Notes under the pieces: generated by a model | The model's input: the letters and a program-made list of their open reading frames with translations, nothing else | Told to the model about the DNA's origin: nothing | Database searches by the model: none | Shown: positions 31,855 to 36,290 of the stretch, in pieces | How positions within the stretch are numbered: position 1 is the first letter of the stretch | Layout: every line of letters starts with the position of its first letter | Program-made: the position numbers and the translations under genes | DNA from: an uncultured Acetatifactor sp. | GTDB taxonomy: Bacteria > Bacillota > Clostridia > Lachnospirales > Lachnospiraceae | Length of the DNA stretch: 36,290 bases | Assembly: GCA_910585805.1 (NCBI GenBank) | Contig: CAJUFB010000035.1 | Coordinates: 1-36,290, forward strand | Reading direction: 5' to 3'

Positions 31855-31871
31855 TGTCCGAAAAGTGGACA
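31855..31871. promoter_or_regulatory. Inverted repeat in the gap leader
   Basis: TGTCC (31855-31859) and GGACA (31867-31871) flank GAAAAGT. The element CCGAAAAGT also occurs upstream at about 31761-31769. Position downstream of the gap promoter suits a repressor site; which regulator is unknown. Confidence 0.35.
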
Positions 31872-31913
31872 GGGATTGCCGAAAAATAGAAAAATATCAG
31901 GAGGAATCTAAAA

Positions 31914-32927
31914 ATGGCTGTAAGAGTAGCAATCAATGGTTTTGGCCGTATTGGCCGTCTGGCATTCAGACAGATGTTTGACGCTGAGGGGTATGAGGTA
32001 GTTGCGATCAACGATCTGACCAGTCCCAAGATGCTGGCCCATCTGCTGAAGTACGACTCTTCTCAGGGCAAGTACAAATATGCTGATTCTGTAGTGGCAG
32101 GCGAGGACAATATCACCGTAAATGGCAAGACCATCACCATCTACAAGGAAGCAGACGCTAAGAACCTTCCCTGGGGCGATCTGAAGGTAGACGTGGTTCT
32201 GGAGTGTACCGGTTTCTATACCTCCAAGGATAAGGCAAGCGCACATATCACTGCCGGCGCACGTAAGGTTGTTATCTCTGCTCCTGCAGGAAACGATCTT
32301 CCTACCATCGTTTACAATGTAAACCATGATACACTGAAGGCTGAGGATACCGTTATCTCCGCAGCTTCCTGTACAACCAACTGCCTTGCTCCCATGGCTA
32401 AGGCTCTGAATGATTTCGCTGCTATCCAGAGCGGTATCATGACTACCGTTCATGCTTACACAGGCGATCAGATGATCCTTGACGGACCTCAGAGAAAGGG
32501 TGACCTGAGAAGAAGCCGTGCAGGCGCATGCAACATCGTTCCCAACTCCACCGGCGCTGCTAAGGCTATCGGCCTTGTTATCCCGGAACTGAACGGCAAG
32601 CTCATCGGCTCCGCTCAGCGTGTTCCCACCCCTACAGGCTCCACCACAATTCTGGTTGCGGTTGTTAAGGGCGAGGTTACCAAGGAAGGCATCAATGCCG
32701 CAATGAAGGCTGCTGCTACAGAGTCCTTCGCATACAATGAGGACGAGATCGTATCTTCCGACGTAGTGGGAAGCACCTACGGATCCATCTTCGACGCAAC
32801 CCAGACCATGGTTTCCAAGATGGAAGACGGCAACTCTCTGGTACAGGTAGTTTCATGGTATGACAATGAGAACAGCTATACTTCCCAGATGGTTCGTACC
32901 ATCAAGTATTTCAGTGAGCTGGCATAA
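31914..32927 (+). CDS. gap: Glyceraldehyde-3-phosphate dehydrogenase
   Basis: 337 residues. NAD-dependent glycolytic enzyme that oxidises glyceraldehyde-3-phosphate to 1,3-bisphosphoglycerate. The Rossmann start is VAINGFGRIGRLAFR, the catalytic cysteine is C153 in SAASCTTNCLAP, and the general-base histidine is in TTVHAYTGDQ near 180. WYDNENSYTSQM is the conserved C-terminal block. AGGAGG precedes the ATG. Codons are strongly biased (for example GGC, AAG, CTG, GTT, GCT), as expected for high expression and unlike most neighbours. It heads the gap-pgk-tpiA group, but a terminator separates it from pgk. Confidence 0.98.
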   Translation: MAVRVAINGFGRIGRLAFRQMFDAEGYEVVAINDLTSPKMLAHLLKYDSSQGKYKYADSVVAGEDNITVNGKTITIYKEADAKNLPWGDLKVDVVLECTGFYTSKDKASAHITAGARKVVISAPAGNDLPTIVYNVNHDTLKAEDTVISAASCTTNCLAPMAKALNDFAAIQSGIMTTVHAYTGDQMILDGPQRKGDLRRSRAGACNIVPNSTGAAKAIGLVIPELNGKLIGSAQRVPTPTGSTTILVAVVKGEVTKEGINAAMKAAATESFAYNEDEIVSSDVVGSTYGSIFDATQTMVSKMEDGNSLVQVVSWYDNENSYTSQMVRTIKYFSELA

Positions 32928-33046
32928 TGTGAGAGGAATCTCTGAGGCGCTTCAGACAGTGCCTGAGAATATCGGAATCTCACAGGGAAGAATGAGGCAG
33001 ATGTGTTCGCATTGAGCGGCGTTCTTCCGCAAGTGACGACCTTGAG

Positions 33047-33079
33047 GGGGTCCGGTCTTATGGGCCGGGCTCCTTTTTT
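33047..33079 (+). terminator. Terminator between gap and pgk
   Basis: GGGGTCCGG (33047-33055) pairs with CCGGGCTCC (33065-33073), with two G-U pairs and a 9-nt loop, and is followed by six Ts. Gap is probably transcribed mostly alone, with partial read-through into pgk, or pgk has its own promoter in 33080-33170. Confidence 0.75.
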
Positions 33080-33189
33080 CAGTGAAAGCTGGCGTATACT
33101 CGTGAGCGCATTGATTTGCTTTTGGCCGGCTAATATTTTTGCTGTGAGTTTTAATGATTTGATTATGTAAAATGGAGGTTTTTGGAAAA

Positions 33190-34413
33190 ATGGGCTTGAA
33201 CAAGAAATCCGTTGATGATATCAACGCAAAGGGCAAGAGAGTTCTGGTAAGATGTGATTTTAACGTTCCCTTGAAGAACGGCGAGATCACTGACGAGACA
33301 CGTATCGTGGCTGCAATGCCTACGATTCAGAAGCTGATAAATGACGGCGGCAAGGTTATCCTCTGCTCCCATTTAGGCAAGGTTAAGAACGGCCCCAATG
33401 AAGGCGAGTCTTTGGCACCTGTTGCAAAGAGGCTGTCCGAGAAGCTGGGCAAGGAAGTGGTATTTGTTGCCGATTATAATGTAACCGGCGAAGCTGCTAC
33501 AAAGGCTGTGGAAGCCATGAAGGAAGGGGACGTTGTCCTGCTTCAGAATACCCGTTTCCGCGGCAAGGAAGAGACCAAGAACGGCGAGGAGTTCAGTAAG
33601 GAGCTGGCTGACCTGGCTGATCTGTATGTATGCGATGCTTTCGGTTCCTCCCACAGAGCCCATGCTTCCGTTGAGGGCGTTACCAAGTGCATCACCGCCA
33701 AGGGCGGCGAGAATGCTGTAGGATACCTGATGCAGAAGGAAATCAACTTCCTGGGCAATGCCGTGGAGAATCCGGTTCGTCCTTTCGTTGCCATCCTGGG
33801 CGGCGCAAAGGTTGCAGACAAGCTGAACGTGATCTCCAATTTGCTGGAGAAGTGCGATACCCTGATCATCGGCGGCGGTATGGCTTACACCTTCTTAAAG
33901 GCTCAGGGCTATGAAATCGGCCGTTCCCTGGTTGACAATGAGAAGCTTGACTACTGCAAGGAGATGATCGAGAAGGCAGAGAAGCTGGGCAAGAAGCTGC
34001 TGCTTCCCGTTGACTCCGTAACCGTTGCAGCATTCCCTAATCCCATCGATGCTCCTATTGAAGTGGAAGTGTATGATGTGGAGAATATGCCTGCCGACAG
34101 AGAGGGCTGCGATATCGGACCCAGGACTGCGGCTATGTACGCAGAGGCTGTGAAGAGCGCGAAGACCGTTGTATGGAACGGACCTATGGGCGTATTCGAG
34201 AATCCTACTCTTGCGGCAGGTACCATCGCAGTAGCAAAGGCTCTGGCTGAGACAGATGCAACCACCATTATCGGCGGTGGCGATTCCGCGGCGGCTGTAA
34301 ACCAGCTTGGCTTCGGAGACAAGATGAGCCACATCTCCACCGGCGGCGGCGCTTCCCTGGAGTTCCTGGAAGGCAAAGTACTTCCCGGCGTCGCAGCAGC
34401 GGATGATAAATAA
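33190..34413 (+). CDS. pgk: Phosphoglycerate kinase
   Basis: 407 residues. Transfers phosphate from 1,3-bisphosphoglycerate to ADP. The N-terminal substrate-binding block is RVLVRCDFNVPLKNG, the hinge and nucleotide-binding regions include VAILGGAKVADK and GGGMAYTFLKA, and GGGDSAAAV and STGGGASLEFLEG close the C-terminal domain. The ATG at 33190 matches the family start MGLNKKSVDDI and follows GGAGG at 33174-33178; an ATG at 33172 overlaps that ribosome site and is rejected. Codon bias is as strong as in gap. It is followed by tpiA after 154 bp that contain a long hairpin. Confidence 0.98.
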   Translation: MGLNKKSVDDINAKGKRVLVRCDFNVPLKNGEITDETRIVAAMPTIQKLINDGGKVILCSHLGKVKNGPNEGESLAPVAKRLSEKLGKEVVFVADYNVTGEAATKAVEAMKEGDVVLLQNTRFRGKEETKNGEEFSKELADLADLYVCDAFGSSHRAHASVEGVTKCITAKGGENAVGYLMQKEINFLGNAVENPVRPFVAILGGAKVADKLNVISNLLEKCDTLIIGGGMAYTFLKAQGYEIGRSLVDNEKLDYCKEMIEKAEKLGKKLLLPVDSVTVAAFPNPIDAPIEVEVYDVENMPADREGCDIGPRTAAMYAEAVKSAKTVVWNGPMGVFENPTLAAGTIAVAKALAETDATTIIGGGDSAAAVNQLGFGDKMSHISTGGGASLEFLEGKVLPGVAAADDK

Positions 34414-34420
34414 TGAATTT

Positions 34421-34467
34421 GTCATGCTGTGCGTGGCTGGGATTGTAGTGCCGCGCATAGCTGTGAC
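34421..34467 (+). promoter_or_regulatory. Long imperfect hairpin between pgk and tpiA
   Basis: GTCA-T-GCTGTGCGTGGC (34421-34437) pairs with GCCGCGCATAGCTGTGAC (34450-34467) over about 16 bp, with two G-U pairs and a small bulge. It lies just after the pgk stop and has no T tract, so it is a candidate mRNA processing or stabilising element within the operon. Confidence 0.5.
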
Positions 34468-34567
34468 AGAAATCTGCAAGGCATGCGTAAATTCCAGGCA
34501 GTTATCAGGAAGAACAGATCATGGAAGATTTTAGAAAATCAGAGAAAAGAAAATCGAGGAAAAAATC

Positions 34568-35320
34568 ATGGCAAGAAAGAAAATCATTGCCGGCAACTGG
34601 AAGATGAACATGACTCCCAGCCAGGCAGTAGAACTGGTCAATACCTTAAAGCCCCTTGTACAGAATGACGACGTGGATGTAGTATTCTGCGTGCCTGCTA
34701 TCGACATTATTCCGGCTATGGAAGCTGCCAGGGGCACCAATATCCATATCGGCGCCGAGAATATGTATTTTGAGGAGAAGGGTGCTTACACCGGAGAAAT
34801 CTCTCCCGCAATGTTGGATGATGCAGGCGTAAAATATGTTATCATCGGACATTCCGAGAGAAGAGAGTACTTCGCCGAGACAGACGAGACTGTGAATAAG
34901 AAAGTCCTGAAGGCTTTTGAGCACGGCATTACTCCTATCGTATGCTGCGGTGAGACTCTGACACAGAGAGAGCAGGGCGTAACCATTGACTTTGTACGTC
35001 AGCAGATTAAGATTGCATTCCTGAATGTAACGGCTGAGCAGGCTGCCACGGCAGTTATCGCTTACGAGCCTATCTGGGCTATCGGAACCGGCAAGGTAGC
35101 TACAACAGAGCAGGCCGAAGAGGTATGCAGGGCCATCCGTGACTGCATCGCCGAGATTTATGATGATGCGACCGCAGCAGCCATCCGTATCCAGTACGGC
35201 GGCTCCGTATCCGCATCCAATGCGGCAGAGCTGTTTGCACAGGCAGACATTGACGGCGGCCTGGTGGGCGGCGCTTCCCTGAAGCCGGATTTCGGCCAGA
35301 TTGTGTGCTACAACAAATAA
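34568..35320 (+). CDS. tpiA: Triose-phosphate isomerase
   Basis: 250 residues. Interconverts dihydroxyacetone phosphate and glyceraldehyde-3-phosphate. Active-site residues stand in canonical places: K12 in AGNWKMN, H95 in IIGHSERR and E167 in AYEPIWAIGTGK. The phosphate loop is YGGSV and LVGGASL near the end. GAGG lies upstream of the ATG. It is the last gene of the glycolytic group and ends at a strong terminator. Codon use matches gap and pgk. Confidence 0.98.
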   Translation: MARKKIIAGNWKMNMTPSQAVELVNTLKPLVQNDDVDVVFCVPAIDIIPAMEAARGTNIHIGAENMYFEEKGAYTGEISPAMLDDAGVKYVIIGHSERREYFAETDETVNKKVLKAFEHGITPIVCCGETLTQREQGVTIDFVRQQIKIAFLNVTAEQAATAVIAYEPIWAIGTGKVATTEQAEEVCRAIRDCIAEIYDDATAAAIRIQYGGSVSASNAAELFAQADIDGGLVGGASLKPDFGQIVCYNK

Positions 35321-35334
35321 TTGTTTTTGACAAG

Positions 35335-35370
35335 AAATTCTCCTGATGAATAAAGTCAGGAGAATTTTTT
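35335..35370 (+). terminator. Terminator of tpiA
   Basis: AAATTCTCCTGA (35335-35346) pairs perfectly with TCAGGAGAATTT (35356-35367) and runs into TTTTTT (35365-35370). Confidence 0.92.
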
Positions 35371-35704
35371 ATGTACAAAACCAAACTATTTGTTACCCAA
35401 ACTATTTGTTACATGCTTCCTGACATTGGTTACATTTCTATGGTAAAGGGAACGCTTTAGAAACTGAGAACTAGAAGATTCACTGTGGAGAAGGCTGTGA
35501 AGGAGACTGGGAGGCAGTTGCGGTTCTATCTGGCAGAATAATCCGGACAAAACTGCAATGAAAGCTACGGAAAAACAGGAAAGCGGCCGATAAATATGGT
35601 AAGTGATATTGTGAGAGCGGATGCGGAACTATAAAACAGCATAAGCTCTGCTCATGCATTGGTACTGGGCGGGCGGATGCGGAACTGGAATAGGAGGAAA
35701 CAGA
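35371..35704. other. Repeat-bearing gap, possible decayed mobile-element end
   Basis: No gene is supported. It holds a 16-bp tandem repeat (35381-35412), a further GGTTAC at about 35430, a short frame ending FTVEKAVKETGRQLRFYLAE at 35461-35541 without start or ribosome site, and the 14-bp direct repeat GCGGATGCGGAACT at 35617-35630 and 35673-35686. Repeated TTTGTTAC motifs recall the multiple end repeats of some IS elements, but no transposase remains. Confidence 0.3.
35381..35412. repeat. Perfect 16-bp tandem repeat
   Basis: CCAAACTATTTGTTAC is present twice, end to end (35381-35396, 35397-35412), 10 bp after the tpiA terminator. Its origin is unknown. Confidence 0.9.
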
Positions 35705-35941
35705 ATGAATGATATGACTCAGCTGCTTCATTCCATGGAGCGAAGCATGAAACTACAGAACCGCGCCAGGGCGGAGAGACGGGCGGCGAAGGCGGAGCAG
35801 GAGAAAAGAGAATTTCAGGAAAAGCTCCTGCAGGCGGAAGCCAGCAAGATAGAGTTGGACGGTATGGCATCCAGCGTAAAGGGAAAACAGGATGCCGTAC
35901 AGAGAGACCAGCTGATCAGCATGATGATGGGGGGCTTTTAG
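35705..35941 (+). CDS. Small coiled-coil protein of unknown function (78 residues)
   Basis: Begins MNDMTQLLHSMERSMKLQN and is almost entirely a charged helix (about 8-60, rich in Arg, Ala, Glu and Lys), probably a coiled coil, ending in ISMMMGGF. No membrane or signal segment. AGGAGGA stands just before the ATG at 35705; an upstream in-frame ATG at 35654 has none. It overlaps the 3' end of the convergent alkyltransferase-like gene by 26 bp. Function unknown. Confidence 0.7.
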   Translation: MNDMTQLLHSMERSMKLQNRARAERRAAKAEQEKREFQEKLLQAEASKIELDGMASSVKGKQDAVQRDQLISMMMGGF

Positions 35942-36260
35942 GCAGCGCGTCTTCCGGCGTATTTTTCCAACCGAAACGCTTTATATCCACCTGCCAGCCT
36001 CTGGGAGTCCGGGTTACCGTGACTCCTTCCGCTTCCAGGAGCATTTTCTGCAGATCAATGGTGTCGAAACAGGCGGCACCGGAAAGAATTCCTTTTGAGT
36101 TGACGATGCGGTGGGCCGGAATTTCCTCTCCGGCCAGACCGCATTTCAAGCCATAGCCCACCTGGCGGGAATTATTTGGCTTGCCGCATAAGAGGGCAAT
36201 CTGGCCGTAGGTGGCGACGCGCCCCGGGGGGATGCGCTTAGGAACTGCCGCAAAATAAAA
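35916..36260 (-). pseudogene. Alkyltransferase-like (ATL/MGMT family) gene with damaged 5' end
   Basis: The minus-strand frame encodes a near-complete MGMT-type domain: IPPGRVATYGQIALLCGKP, then RQVGYGLK, PAHRIVNSKG and LLEAEGV, ending GW plus a short tail. The acceptor motif PCHR of methyltransferases reads PAHR here, as in ATL proteins, which bind alkylated bases without repairing them and pass them to excision repair. Upstream of IPPGRV a TGA stop (36263-36261) blocks the frame and no ATG, GTG or TTG is available before the conserved core; the first GTG (36161) would delete it. Removing one T from the TTTT run near 36253-36256 would join it to an ATG at about 36268. So the gene is frameshifted, uses an unusual start, or contains a sequencing error. 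Confidence 0.7.
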
Positions 36261-36290
36261 TCACCATTTATATTGACAAATTATAACATT

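Noticed and set aside
33172..33189. Earlier ATG for pgk
   Set aside because: It overlaps the GGAGG ribosome site used by the ATG at 33190.
35461..35541. 26-codon tail resembling a DNA-binding protein end
   Set aside because: No start, no ribosome site, preceded directly by a stop; too short to call a gene.

Overview
The window reads as a chromosomal segment of a moderately GC-rich Clostridia, most likely a Lachnospiraceae (Clostridium cluster XIVa type) anaerobe. Reasons: AGGAGG-type ribosome binding sites, sigma-A promoters with TTGACA/TATAAT-like boxes, a clostridial-type LysA, Ppx and ABC-F protein, a class II tRNA-Leu with no encoded CCA end, and small acidic proteins of a kind I associate with Lachnospiraceae. 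Family assignments rest on motifs read by eye; no database search was possible.

Layout. 1-5.95 kb: an OmpR-type response regulator, histidine kinase, ABC ATPase and a large FtsX-type permease, with a PhoB-box-like direct repeat in front of the transporter genes. 6.1-7.06 kb: a stand-alone CheV with its own terminator. 7.09-9.66 kb: a sirtuin-like protein that appears to have lost its catalytic histidine, then a large acidic and lysine-rich single-pass membrane protein. 9.66-14.9 kb: hisH, hisF, ung, lysA and an LD-carboxypeptidase carrying an in-frame minisatellite. 15.0-17.4 kb: tRNA-Leu on the minus strand, short gene remnants, an 84-residue unknown and a DRE-TIM aldolase. 17.4-20.1 kb: an orphan SmtB-type metal sensor, a membrane-anchored beta-propeller protein (minus) and bifunctional pheA, the last two from divergent promoters. 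20.2-26.8 kb: a same-strand cluster of a DUF815-type AAA ATPase, a 66-residue protein, ppx, ppk, maf and a gph-like HAD phosphatase. 26.8-31.6 kb: a possible dispersed structured repeat, a small acidic protein, then on the minus strand a PHP phosphoesterase, a YbiT-type ABC-F protein and a PHP histidinol phosphatase. 31.8-35.4 kb: gap, pgk and tpiA. 35.4-36.3 kb: repeat-rich DNA, a coiled-coil small protein and a 5'-damaged alkyltransferase-like gene.

How the genes work together. The two-component system and transporter look like an envelope-stress or peptide-sensing and detoxification unit. HisH and HisF form IGP synthase, and the PHP phosphatase at the other end could supply the histidinol-phosphate step. 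Ppx and PPK form a polyphosphate module, joined to house-cleaning enzymes and an AAA ATPase. gap, pgk and tpiA form the triose part of glycolysis, but a terminator between gap and pgk suggests partly separate transcripts.

The observations most worth a second look are the His-to-Cys sirtuin-like protein, the AAA ATPase/66-residue protein/polyphosphate cluster, the structured repeat at 26869-27062, the candidate response-regulator operator at 2316-2349, and the orphan alpha-5 metal sensor.
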